DNA of 14,926 nucleotides, taken from positions 1-14,926 of the forward strand of contig DIYE01000264.1 in assembly GCA_002428885.1 (NCBI GenBank). Direction: 5' to 3'. The position numbers and the translations under genes are program-made. The stretch comes from Alphaproteobacteria bacterium UBA6062. GTDB taxonomy: Bacteria; Pseudomonadota; Alphaproteobacteria; Sneathiellales; Sneathiellaceae. Position 1 is the first letter of the stretch; every line of letters starts with the position of its first letter. Shown here piece after piece: positions 6,449 to 12,945 of the stretch. Below the pieces are notes generated by a model. The model saw only the letters and a list, made by a program, of their open reading frames with translations. It was not told where the DNA came from and did not search any database.

Positions 6449-6469
6449 TCCACAAAGATGTGGATTTTT
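6449..6469 (+). terminator. Intrinsic terminator in the intergenic region
   Basis: TCCACA-AAGA-TGTGGA forms a perfect 6-bp stem with a tetraloop, followed by five T residues. No protein gene ends upstream, so it may terminate a non-coding transcript arising in 5990-6440, or read-through from bfd. Confidence 0.6.
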
Positions 6470-6617
6470 GATCATTAAACGAGAATCGCCCTTTCAAGAC
6501 GACCAAAATCAGAATCGGTGACGAAGAAGCGTTAAGTAAAACTCAACAGCCCGCTTCATTCCATGATCGACCCTTTATGCTAAACCATGAATACACGCTT
6601 TATATCTGCACCACGGG

Positions 6618-6890
6618 ATGCTGGAACCATCTTGCCGACGCCTTGGGTACGACCTTGCCGACCGGCAAAATTATCCCAGCCTGCTCTTTGAAGTCATAGC
6701 TCAAGCCATACAGCTCGATACCGGGTTTTATCGCAGCACATATAGTCGCTTCGGCAGAAAAGTGATTTTATGGATGATGCCGAAAAAACTGGCACACTGG
6801 ATGCATAACATCAGGACACAATACACTTTGTTTGGAGGTTCCTTTGTTACACGCTCAAGAGATCAGCACATCCGTTCCCAACCGGTTTGA
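6618..6890 (+). CDS. Hypothetical 90-aa ORF overlapping pilZ
   Basis: An unrecognised 90-codon frame, aromatic and basic in its middle part (QLDTGFYRSTYSRFGRKVIL, then WMMPKKLAHWMHNIRTQY). It has no clear ribosome binding site, and its last 47 nt overlap the PilZ gene, whose Shine-Dalgarno sequence lies inside it. Two other short frames starting at 6578 and 6587 cover its first third, so the 5' boundary is uncertain; this could be a decayed gene remnant. If translated, it could couple to pilZ. Codon use is not obviously different from neighbours. Confidence 0.35.
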   Translation: MLEPSCRRLGYDLADRQNYPSLLFEVIAQAIQLDTGFYRSTYSRFGRKVILWMMPKKLAHWMHNIRTQYTLFGGSFVTRSRDQHIRSQPV

Positions 6891-7194
6891 ACAGCGCGAC
6901 TCCTTTCGGGTATCCAGCCCTACATTACAGGTGGAAATCGGCGACGACACATTCCTGACTGAAAACTGGTCGCTTAACGGGATCCTGCTCAACGGCCTGA
7001 TGGAGAATGCAGCCCTGGACCAAAAAATCGAAGGTATTTTCGGACCGGCCGGCACCTCAGAAATGTGTCAGTTCAGTGGTAGGATCGTCAGAATTGATCT
7101 GAAAGAAAGACAAATTGCTGTAGAATTGGACGGGAGCAGCCGCGAGGTCGCCGCTCTTCTGCCCTTATGGGTCCTGAAATATAACATGAATTGA
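6844..7194 (+). CDS. PilZ-domain c-di-GMP receptor protein
   Basis: A 116-aa single PilZ domain, expected to bind cyclic di-GMP and act on a partner protein or complex in motility, surface polysaccharide or biofilm control. Both ligand motifs are intact: RxxxR as Arg18-Arg22 (QRDSFRV) and [DN]xSxxG as Asn41-Gly46 (NWSLNG). I choose the TTG at 6844 as the start because GGAGG at 6834-6838 lies 5 nt upstream; an alternative in-frame TTG at 6832 falls before that site. No extra output domain is attached. It converges with a glycosyltransferase gene; PilZ proteins often control exopolysaccharide enzymes, but a link between the two is only suggestive. Confidence 0.85.
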   Translation: MLHAQEISTSVPNRFEQRDSFRVSSPTLQVEIGDDTFLTENWSLNGILLNGLMENAALDQKIEGIFGPAGTSEMCQFSGRIVRIDLKERQIAVELDGSSREVAALLPLWVLKYNMN

Positions 7195-7202
7195 GCGATC
7201 TA

Positions 7203-7228
7203 CTGGTCCGGTCGACCTACCGGACCAG
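7203..7228. terminator. Convergent hairpin between pilZ and glycosyltransferase
   Basis: CTGGTCCGGT and ACCGGACCAG form a perfect 10-bp stem with a 6-nt loop (7213-7218) placed between two converging genes; it covers the glycosyltransferase stop codon. Neither side has a T tract, so it is probably a bidirectional pause or RNA-stabilising structure rather than a textbook terminator. Confidence 0.5.
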
Positions 7229-8389
7229 CTCTTCCACCCGATCGGTTATTCTACTAAGCGCAGATGTCCAGTCTCCGGCAGAGAGAGCTTTGGCAACCTG
7301 ATTGCATCTTTCCTGCATAGCCTGATTGACCAGCGTCTTCTGTATAACCGATGCCAGATCATCAATTGATGTGCCTTTTGGAATCACCCTTGCTAATTCC
7401 TGTGCCGACAGCAATCGGCCTGTCAGGGAAGATTCAGATTGCCTCGGGAACATAATTTGCGCTCGCCCTACCATGAGACAGGACGTCGCGGTCCCCCCGC
7501 CGCCTGAATGAATAACAAGGCTTGCTTTTGGCAGCATGTCAGAAAAATCAACCGGCCTATCCAACATCTCCAGCCGGTCGGATTGATAGGTCTTTCTCCG
7601 TTCGGTGGAGGCTCCGCGAATATAGGCCGTTGCCGGACATCCCGTTTTCTGAACCGCTTTAAGAACGAGTTCACTGTCTTCAGCCTCATTCGCCATATAA
7701 ACAAAGATATGAGACTCCGAAGGAAGCGGAACTGCCTTCATAGAGTCTTCCAGCGGGCCGCAGACGGGCTTGTCGCGAAATTTCGCATAAGGATCAAGCT
7801 GCGGCAGGGTACAGGCAAATTCACCGTCGGCTTCAAAAATCTGCGGCAACCTTTCATAAACAGGCTTTCCCCGTTCTTTCTGCAGATCATTGAACAGGTT
7901 CAGCAACCCCTGTGATGAGACAAGCGGTTTCCCCCTCGCAATGATAGGCGGGAATGTTTCCATCTGACTGGGCGGTAACGTGAAGCCATTGCCGATATTG
8001 ATAAGGGGAATGGAACCACGAACCGCCAGGTTGAGCCCGGGACTATGATCCGCAATGATCAGGTCAGGCTTCAAAGAGATCAGCAGATCATCCCAGGCAG
8101 ACAGCATGCATTTCAGTGTTTGCCGATATCCGAATCCCTGTCGCGCCAGGACATCTGCATAGCCCGGCGTCGGGATACTCCGCAAGTTGGCGATAGGCGG
8201 GTTTTTCCAGAAAGGCGCCTGGATTAACGCATACCCCCTCGCCTTGATAACATCGAAGGGCCGTTCCACATCCCGGCAGACGAAGAGAATCTCATGTCCT
8301 CGCTCCTTAAGCACATCGGCAATCCGGAGCATTGGATAAATATGCCCAAGGCTCGCGCCAAATTCCCATCCAAATACAATTCTGGCCAT
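7217..8389 (-). CDS. GT1-type (GT-B fold) glycosyltransferase
   Basis: A 390-aa protein of the UDP-glycosyltransferase/MGT type, which would move a sugar from a nucleotide donor to a small molecule or lipid. The N-terminal acceptor domain starts MARIVFGWEFGASLGHIYPM, with the family glycine-histidine motif (GHI) near residue 15. The C-terminal donor domain carries FSDMLPKASLVIHSGGGGT followed by ATSCLMVGRAQIMFPRQSES, the bacterial counterpart of the HxGxGT donor-binding loop. No signal peptide or membrane helix is obvious, so it is probably cytosolic. The start is ATG at 8387-8389 with a weak GGGGGTG upstream. It is divergent from the PLP enzyme gene, 101 nt away. The acceptor cannot be predicted, and there is no polyketide or rhamnolipid context. 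Confidence 0.8.
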   Translation of the reverse strand: MARIVFGWEFGASLGHIYPMLRIADVLKERGHEILFVCRDVERPFDVIKARGYALIQAPFWKNPPIANLRSIPTPGYADVLARQGFGYRQTLKCMLSAWDDLLISLKPDLIIADHSPGLNLAVRGSIPLINIGNGFTLPPSQMETFPPIIARGKPLVSSQGLLNLFNDLQKERGKPVYERLPQIFEADGEFACTLPQLDPYAKFRDKPVCGPLEDSMKAVPLPSESHIFVYMANEAEDSELVLKAVQKTGCPATAYIRGASTERRKTYQSDRLEMLDRPVDFSDMLPKASLVIHSGGGGTATSCLMVGRAQIMFPRQSESSLTGRLLSAQELARVIPKGTSIDDLASVIQKTLVNQAMQERCNQVAKALSAGDWTSALSRITDRVEELVR

Positions 8390-8404
8390 ATCACCCCCGT
8401 TCGA

Positions 8405-8418
8405 ACGACATAAGTCGT
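8405..8418. promoter_or_regulatory. Small dyad in the divergent promoter region
   Basis: ACGAC-ATAA-GTCGT is a perfect 5-bp inverted repeat between the divergent glycosyltransferase and PLP-enzyme genes. It could be an operator for either gene. This is short enough to arise by chance. Confidence 0.25.
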
Positions 8419-8490
8419 CCTGATATCACGCTTGATAAAACCATCAGGCGGAGTAGGCTGCAACCTGAAATGATAATCTGGAGGAACATA

Positions 8491-9624
8491 GTGCAGCTGT
8501 CGTCTCTTAACACCCCGGCCCTTCTGCTGGATCAGGCCCGGCTGGACCGGAATATTCAGACCATGAACGGGAAAATTCAAAGCCTGTCATCCAGACTGCG
8601 TCCTCATCTGAAGACCTGTAAATCCCGCTCTGTTGCTGAGCGCATCCTGAAACCCGGTGACGGCGGCATAACCGTCTCGACCCTTAAAGAAGCAGAGTAT
8701 TTTCTGGAACAGGGATATACGGATATTCTATACGCGATTTCGATTGTTCCCGGAAAACTGCAACAGATAAAAACCCTCATGGATCAGGGAGCGAAACTTA
8801 CCCTTCTGCTGGATACTGTCGAAGCAGCCCGATTGGTTGCAAAGACCGCCGTCCAGCTCAACGCCGAATTTCCCTGCCTGATCGAGATTGATTGTGACGG
8901 TAAAAGAGCCGGTCTGAAACCTGGCGACGCTACTATTTCGGACATTGCCAATCTTCTGCACCGCCAGAAAGGAACGTCTCTCGCCGGTGTTATGACTCAT
9001 GCTGGCGGCTCCTACTACTGTAAGGGAGAAACTGAATTGGCCGCCATGGCGGAACAGGAGAGAGCAGCGATTACAGAAGCCGCAGAACAAATCCGCACTG
9101 CCGGTCTTACCTGCCCTATTGTTAGCATGGGTTCAACCCCCACTGCTCTGTTCGCAAAATCGCTGGAAGGCGTTACTGAAGTTCGCGCCGGCGTTTATGT
9201 TTTCCATGATTTGGTGATGCAGGCGCTTGGTGTCTGTGACGACACCGATATCGCTCTTTCGGTCCTGAGCACGATTATCAGTCATAACAGGTCTGAAAAC
9301 AGAATTCTGATTGATGCTGGCGGACTGGCCTTATCTGCAGATCCCGGTAAGAAGAACCCGCTCGGAGAGCAGCATTATGGTCTTGCCTGTGATCCTGTCA
9401 CCTGCAAACCGTTGGATAATCTCTGGGTCACGTCTACAAATCAGGAGCATGGCCTGATTTCATTGGATAAGACATCCCTCACATTCGATGACCTTCCAAT
9501 CGGCAAGCAACTCCGCATCCTTCCCAATCATGCCTGTATGACGGCCGCTGCCTATTCAGGTTATCACGTTACCGACGGCGGACCGGTGATCATCGATTAC
9601 TGGGAAAGGTGTAATCATTGGTGA
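8491..9624 (+). CDS. DSD1-family PLP enzyme (D-serine dehydratase or D-threonine aldolase)
   Basis: Fold-type III (alanine-racemase-like) PLP enzyme, 377 aa. The PLP lysine should be Lys41 in RPHLKTCKS; the barrel also shows EIDCDGKRAGL and GVMTHAGGSYY. A C-terminal metal site is visible as His347-x-Cys349 in PNHACMTAA. As I recall, His/Cys is the zinc pair of eukaryotic-type D-serine dehydratase, whereas the studied bacterial D-threonine aldolase has His/Asp. The product may therefore be pyruvate plus ammonia from D-serine, or glycine plus acetaldehyde from D-threonine. GTG at 8491 is the likely start: GGAGG at 8480-8484 lies 6 nt upstream and the length fits the family, while the ORF extension overlaps the divergent promoter. 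The common THK after the PLP lysine reads TCK. It sits upstream of the glycine riboswitch and sdaA. Confidence 0.82.
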   Translation: MQLSSLNTPALLLDQARLDRNIQTMNGKIQSLSSRLRPHLKTCKSRSVAERILKPGDGGITVSTLKEAEYFLEQGYTDILYAISIVPGKLQQIKTLMDQGAKLTLLLDTVEAARLVAKTAVQLNAEFPCLIEIDCDGKRAGLKPGDATISDIANLLHRQKGTSLAGVMTHAGGSYYCKGETELAAMAEQERAAITEAAEQIRTAGLTCPIVSMGSTPTALFAKSLEGVTEVRAGVYVFHDLVMQALGVCDDTDIALSVLSTIISHNRSENRILIDAGGLALSADPGKKNPLGEQHYGLACDPVTCKPLDNLWVTSTNQEHGLISLDKTSLTFDDLPIGKQLRILPNHACMTAAAYSGYHVTDGGPVIIDYWERCNHW

Positions 9625-9663
9625 CGGTGCGGCTTGGTATCGCAAGCGTGAACGGGAATAATC

Positions 9664-9692
9664 TTGACGAAAAGAAGAACCATCCCTACGCT
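9664..9692 (+). promoter_or_regulatory. Possible promoter of the riboswitch-sdaA unit
   Basis: TTGACG (9664-9669), a 17-nt spacer and TACGCT (9687-9692). The -35 is good and the -10 poor. Transcription would begin about 30 nt before the first aptamer. The riboswitch could also be read from the upstream PLP-enzyme gene. Confidence 0.35.
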
Positions 9693-9725
9693 CCATCAGA
9701 TCTGAGTAATACGGAAACCTCGTAA

Positions 9726-9900
9726 TACCCCGGTGGGAGAGATCGGCTTTGCCGACGCCGAAGGAGCAACCGCCCCGGAAACTCTCAGGCAAATGTACTG
9801 TCGGGATCATGAGGCTCTGGAGAGAGAGGTTGCAAAGCGAACCTCCACCGAAGAGGTAACCGGTCCGCCGGCAATCTTTCAGGTAAAGGGACAGAGGGGG
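9726..9900 (+). promoter_or_regulatory. Tandem glycine riboswitch
   Basis: Two consecutive glycine aptamers of the gcvT type. Aptamer 1 (about 9728-9806) has GGTGGGAGAGA, a hairpin TCGGC-TTT-GCCGA (9743-9755), the conserved GCCGAAGGAGCAA and GGAAACTCTCAGGCAAA. Aptamer 2 (about 9814-9897) has CTCTGGAGAGA, hairpin GAGGTT/AACCTC (9826-9831, 9840-9845), CACCGAAGAGGTAA, and AATCTTTCAGGTAAAGG closed by ACAGAGGGG. CTCTG (9815-9819) and CAGAG (9892-9896) give its P1 stem. CCTC at 9718-9721 could pair with GAGG at 9811-9814 in the linker as the P0 kink-turn. Glycine riboswitches usually activate glycine-using genes; here the downstream gene is L-serine ammonia-lyase. Confidence 0.93.
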
Positions 9901-9905
9901 CATCG

Positions 9906-9940
9906 TCTTTCAGATGACTGTATGTCATTGACTGAAGAGG
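9906..9940 (+). promoter_or_regulatory. Shine-Dalgarno-masking hairpin (expression platform)
   Basis: TCTTTCAG (9906-9913) pairs with CTGAAGA (9932-9938) with one bulged T, and an inner ATGAC/GTCAT stem (9914-9918, 9924-9928) extends it. The 3' arm covers part of the sdaA ribosome binding site (AGAGG, 9936-9940). With no terminator visible, translational control is the likely mode; the switching partner was not identified. Confidence 0.5.
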
Positions 9941-9947
9941 TGCCATT

Positions 9948-11426
9948 ATGACCGAAGTAGAGAAAAAAGGCCTGGGGAGTGTCACACCTGTGGTTCCGGC
10001 CATGGGACAGAAAAAAGCTGAGCCTGTTCCGACGTCCCAACTGGATGTAAATATCAGCGTTACAGACCTTTACACCATTGGTATTGGTCCCTCCTCCTCC
10101 CATACCGTCGGCCCTATGAGAGCGGCCAAGCGATTTTCGGATTACCTTGAAGCGGTAGGACTTTTCGACAGAACCGGCAGGATTCTGGTGGAGCTATACG
10201 GCTCCCTCGCCCTGACCGGGCATGGACATGGCACCGACATAGCCGTTCTTGCCGGCCTGTCCGGTGAACGCCCCTCCCTGATTGACCCGGAGGGCATCGC
10301 CCCTATGGTAGCGGCAATTCGGGAAAAGAATGAAATCAATCTGGGAGGCCGCCGCAAGATCCCGTTCTTTGAAGATGAAAACCTTCTCTTCCTGAAAGAT
10401 CAGATGCTGCCGGAACATTCCAACGGCATGCGCTTTTATGCCTATTCAGCAGAAGGCGATCTTCTGGCTGAAAAAGACTATTTCTCCGTCGGTGGTGGCT
10501 ATGTGGTATCTCATGACGAAGGCGACCGGTCAGAGACCAAGGGGCATAATATCCAGATGCCTCACCCTTTCACCTCTGCTGACGAGTTGCTGGCTATCGG
10601 CAAGGAAACCGGCCTCTCCATTGCCCAGATCATGCGCGAGAATGAAACAACCTGGCGAAGTGATGACGAAACAAATACCTTTCTGGATGACGTGACTGAC
10701 GCCATGCTGTCTTGTATCCAGCGCGGTTGCGAGACGGATGGGATCCTGCCGGGCGGCCTCAATGTAAAGCGCCGGGCCAGCGGTCTGTTCCGCGAACTGA
10801 TGGCCAATCCGGAAAGAGCATCCAGGGATCCGCTGACGGTTCTGGATTGGGTTAATTTATACGCACTCGCCGTGAATGAAGAAAATGCGGCCGGTAGCCG
10901 CGTGGTGACGGCACCGACCAACGGTGCAGCAGGCGTTATTCCGGCCGTCCTCAAATATTACGAACGTTTCTGCCCCGGCGCGACAAAAGACGGCATGCGT
11001 GATTTTCTGCTGACTGCTGCAGCCATCGGTTCCATCTACAAAAAACGGGCCTCTATTTCAGCGGCTGAAGTCGGTTGCCAGGGTGAAGTGGGTGTCGCCT
11101 GTTCCATGGCAGCCGGGGCACTAGCGGCGGTTCTGGGTGGCACTAATGAACAGGTGGAAAATGCCGCGGAGATTGGCATGGAGCATAATCTCGGTCTCAC
11201 ATGCGATCCAATCGGCGGTCTGGTTCAGATCCCCTGTATCGAGCGCAACACCATGGGCGCCATGAAAGCCATCAATGCCGCCCGTCTGGCGCTTTCGGGC
11301 GACGGCGAACATGTGGTATCTCTGGATGAGGTGATCGAAACCATGCGCCAGACCGGCATCGATATGCTCAGCAAATATAAGGAAACATCCCAGGGCGGCC
11401 TCGCCGTGAATGTGGTGGAGTGTTAA
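9948..11426 (+). CDS. sdaA: L-serine ammonia-lyase, iron-sulfur, single chain
   Basis: Deaminates L-serine to pyruvate and ammonia in the cytosol with a [4Fe-4S] cluster. The beta domain begins at DLYTIGIGPSSSHTVGPM and the alpha domain follows. Cluster cysteines are Cys377 (VGCQGEVG), Cys419 (LTCDPIGG) and Cys430 (QIPCIERN); their spacing of 42 and 11 equals that of the Legionella enzyme (343, 385, 396), so this is the type II single-chain form. Before the usual start at the DLYTIGIG segment there is an extra polar N-terminus of about 35 residues. The ATG at 9948 fits the AGAGG at 9936-9940. Control by the tandem glycine riboswitch links it to glycine surplus: glycine to serine by GlyA, then serine to pyruvate. 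It converges with speE, 28 nt apart, with no terminator between them. Confidence 0.94.
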   Translation: MTEVEKKGLGSVTPVVPAMGQKKAEPVPTSQLDVNISVTDLYTIGIGPSSSHTVGPMRAAKRFSDYLEAVGLFDRTGRILVELYGSLALTGHGHGTDIAVLAGLSGERPSLIDPEGIAPMVAAIREKNEINLGGRRKIPFFEDENLLFLKDQMLPEHSNGMRFYAYSAEGDLLAEKDYFSVGGGYVVSHDEGDRSETKGHNIQMPHPFTSADELLAIGKETGLSIAQIMRENETTWRSDDETNTFLDDVTDAMLSCIQRGCETDGILPGGLNVKRRASGLFRELMANPERASRDPLTVLDWVNLYALAVNEENAAGSRVVTAPTNGAAGVIPAVLKYYERFCPGATKDGMRDFLLTAAAIGSIYKKRASISAAEVGCQGEVGVACSMAAGALAAVLGGTNEQVENAAEIGMEHNLGLTCDPIGGLVQIPCIERNTMGAMKAINAARLALSGDGEHVVSLDEVIETMRQTGIDMLSKYKETSQGGLAVNVVEC

Positions 11427-11454
11427 ACGCCCAGGGTCAGGATCTAGCGTCGGA

Positions 11455-12309
11455 TTATTTTTCCGCTGTCAGAATTTTCCGAACATAAAGTGGCAGAACA
11501 AAGGATGCCTTATGAATATCGGAACTGTAATATCCGGTCTCGATCCCGGCATTGAGGAACCGGTTGGCCAATTCTCCTTCGGACAGTTTCCGGCAAGAGG
11601 TATTATCCGTCGCCCAGCCAAAGGCCAGTGGCCCTCCCACATAACTCGGGATCGTTGCCAGATAGAAACTGACATCGGCAAAAAGGGTTCCGAGCCGATC
11701 GTAACTGTTCCGTAATTCTTCCGCCTGGACAAAAGGGACACCGTTCTGGGTAACGATAATCCCGCCCTCGGTCAGGCAGGATTTGCAATCCGCATAGAAT
11801 TCCTGGGTATAGAGAACCTCACCAGGCCCGTGGGGATCGGTGGAATCGATGATAATGATATCCCACCGCTCTTCCGTTTCCTTCACAAAACGGCAGCCGT
11901 CCGCCACAACGATCTGCAGGCGCGGATCCTCAAAGGCACCGCCGCTGATGCTGGGCAGATATTTTATGGAAAGATCAATCACCGTCCGATCGATATCCAC
12001 AAGAGTCACGCTAATACCCTTATGTTTCAGAACCTGACGGGCCGCACCGCCGTCACCACCACCAATGATAAGAACTTTTTTGACAGCACCGTGAGCCAGG
12101 ATCGGCACGTGGGCAAACATCTCATGATAAATATATTCATCATGTTCCGTTGTCTGGATGGCACCATCCAGTGACATAACCCGACCGAACGTGTTATTTT
12201 CGAAAATGATCAGGTCCTGATGCTCGGTTTTATCCCGGTAAAGGACCGTGCCAACCTCCAGCGCCAGATTAACGCCGCTATGCAGACCTTCGTCGAACAC
12301 CTCAATCAT
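11455..12309 (-). CDS. speE: Spermidine synthase
   Basis: Transfers the aminopropyl group of decarboxylated SAM to putrescine. The 284-aa protein has the normal layout: an N-terminal beta strand domain with LDGAIQ (48-52) and DEYIYHEM (57-64), then a Rossmann methyltransferase-like domain with IIGGGDGG (81-88), VDID (104-107) and the catalytic IIDSTDPHGPGE (Asp155, Asp158). The segment YTQEFY follows, as in true spermidine synthases. Its ATG overlaps the speD stop codon (ATGA at 12309-12306), so translation is coupled and the substrate supplier comes first in the operon. A GAGG lies 10 nt before the start. Confidence 0.95.
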   Translation of the reverse strand: MIEVFDEGLHSGVNLALEVGTVLYRDKTEHQDLIIFENNTFGRVMSLDGAIQTTEHDEYIYHEMFAHVPILAHGAVKKVLIIGGGDGGAARQVLKHKGISVTLVDIDRTVIDLSIKYLPSISGGAFEDPRLQIVVADGCRFVKETEERWDIIIIDSTDPHGPGEVLYTQEFYADCKSCLTEGGIIVTQNGVPFVQAEELRNSYDRLGTLFADVSFYLATIPSYVGGPLAFGWATDNTSCRKLSEGELANRFLNAGIETGYYSSDIHKASFVLPLYVRKILTAEK

Positions 12310-12731
12310 GAGAGGATGCCTCGCTTGATTTCATTGATCTGCACAGAACCCGGTGCAAAAGCCTGCTTCAGGATATCGATACATTTATGAGGCTCTGTCT
12401 TCCCGCACATAAAGATATCAAGGGCCATATAACCTGTATCCGGCCAACTGTGGAAACTGATATGGCTTTCAGCAAGAACGGCAACACCGGACAGACCATT
12501 TGGTTCAAACTGGTGGATATGAAAATGCAGGAGTGTCGCCCCGGCAACGTGAATACACTTTTTCAGGGTCTGTTCGATCAGTTGGCTGTCATTCAAGTTT
12601 GACGCATCCCACAGATCAACGATGAGATGGGTTCCGGCAAAAACGAGGCCGTCCTTTCGGACAAAATAGTCCGGCTTTTCCGCCTCTTCCGAGGAGGAAG
12701 GCATGTCCACAATTTCGAACGTCTCTGACAT
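12306..12731 (-). CDS. speD: S-adenosylmethionine decarboxylase proenzyme (class 1B)
   Basis: Makes decarboxylated SAM, the aminopropyl donor for SpeE. It is a self-processing pyruvoyl enzyme: cleavage is expected between Glu88 and Ser89 in LAESHISFHSWPDTGY, with Ser89 becoming the pyruvoyl group. GTHLIVDLWDA (33-43) and the CGKTEPHK segment are family features. At 141 aa it is slightly longer than the usual 120-130 aa because of an acidic N-terminal extension of about 25 residues (SSSEEAEKPD). It forms a two-gene operon with speE with a 4-nt overlap. No putrescine-forming gene (speA, speB or speC) is in the window, so putrescine must come from elsewhere. Confidence 0.95.
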   Translation of the reverse strand: MSETFEIVDMPSSSEEAEKPDYFVRKDGLVFAGTHLIVDLWDASNLNDSQLIEQTLKKCIHVAGATLLHFHIHQFEPNGLSGVAVLAESHISFHSWPDTGYMALDIFMCGKTEPHKCIDILKQAFAPGSVQINEIKRGILS

Positions 12732-12929
12732 ATCTGCCGCCGCCTGTTTCCGGGATTTTAGCCGTGTTTAGAAAGATGGCGCGTTATCGCGAAATTCACC
12801 GCGAAAGACAAGTGGAAAATCGCAAAGGAAAGGCCGCCGACTGAACTCCCGTCACTGAAATGTGTGAAACAGCCGCCCTTAACTCCTTTAAAGCACAGAA
12901 CGGTCATGCTAGGGATGAAGAAGAAATCT

Positions 12930-12935
12930 TATAAT
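12930..12935 (+). promoter_or_regulatory. Consensus -10 close to the MFS start codon
   Basis: A perfect TATAAT lies only 10 nt before the ATG at 12946. If used, transcription would start at about 12942, giving an almost leaderless mRNA. No good -35 is seen 17 nt upstream. Confidence 0.35.
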
Positions 12936-12945
12936 ATACATCTTT

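Larger units (their letters stand above)
6126..6469 (+). other. Hairpin-dense non-coding region, candidate structured RNA
   Basis: About 340 nt without a credible gene but with a chain of dyads. GAGAAGG/CCTTCTC lies at about 6126-6147. ATGGG/CCCAT (6172-6176, 6232-6236) competes with GGTTGC/GCAACC (6175-6180, 6245-6250, then TTTT). A nested stem AGCCAGG-c-CCGGA / TCCGG-tta-CCCGGCT spans 6195-6230. There is a 19-nt palindrome at 6259-6277, a 24-nt interrupted palindrome at 6295-6318, and TCAGTGA/TCACTGA (6356-6362, 6399-6405) enclosing AAAATTTT/AAAATTTT. A terminator-like hairpin closes it at 6449-6469. The structures are seen; transcription and function are inference. I match it to no RNA family I know. 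Confidence 0.35.

Noticed and set aside
8332..8490. Extended N-terminus of the PLP enzyme (430-aa version)
   Set aside because: The extension overlaps the divergent glycosyltransferase start and promoter region, does not look like the family, and the GTG at 8491 has an excellent GGAGG.
11427..11454. Possible terminator between sdaA and speE
   Set aside because: Only a distant ACGC/GCGT pair is present, with no stable stem or T tract; nothing supportable.
12788..12806. Direct repeat CGCGAAA (12788-12794 and 12800-12806) between speD and the MFS gene
   Set aside because: Only two 7-nt copies without symmetry or a clear link to either promoter; could easily be chance.
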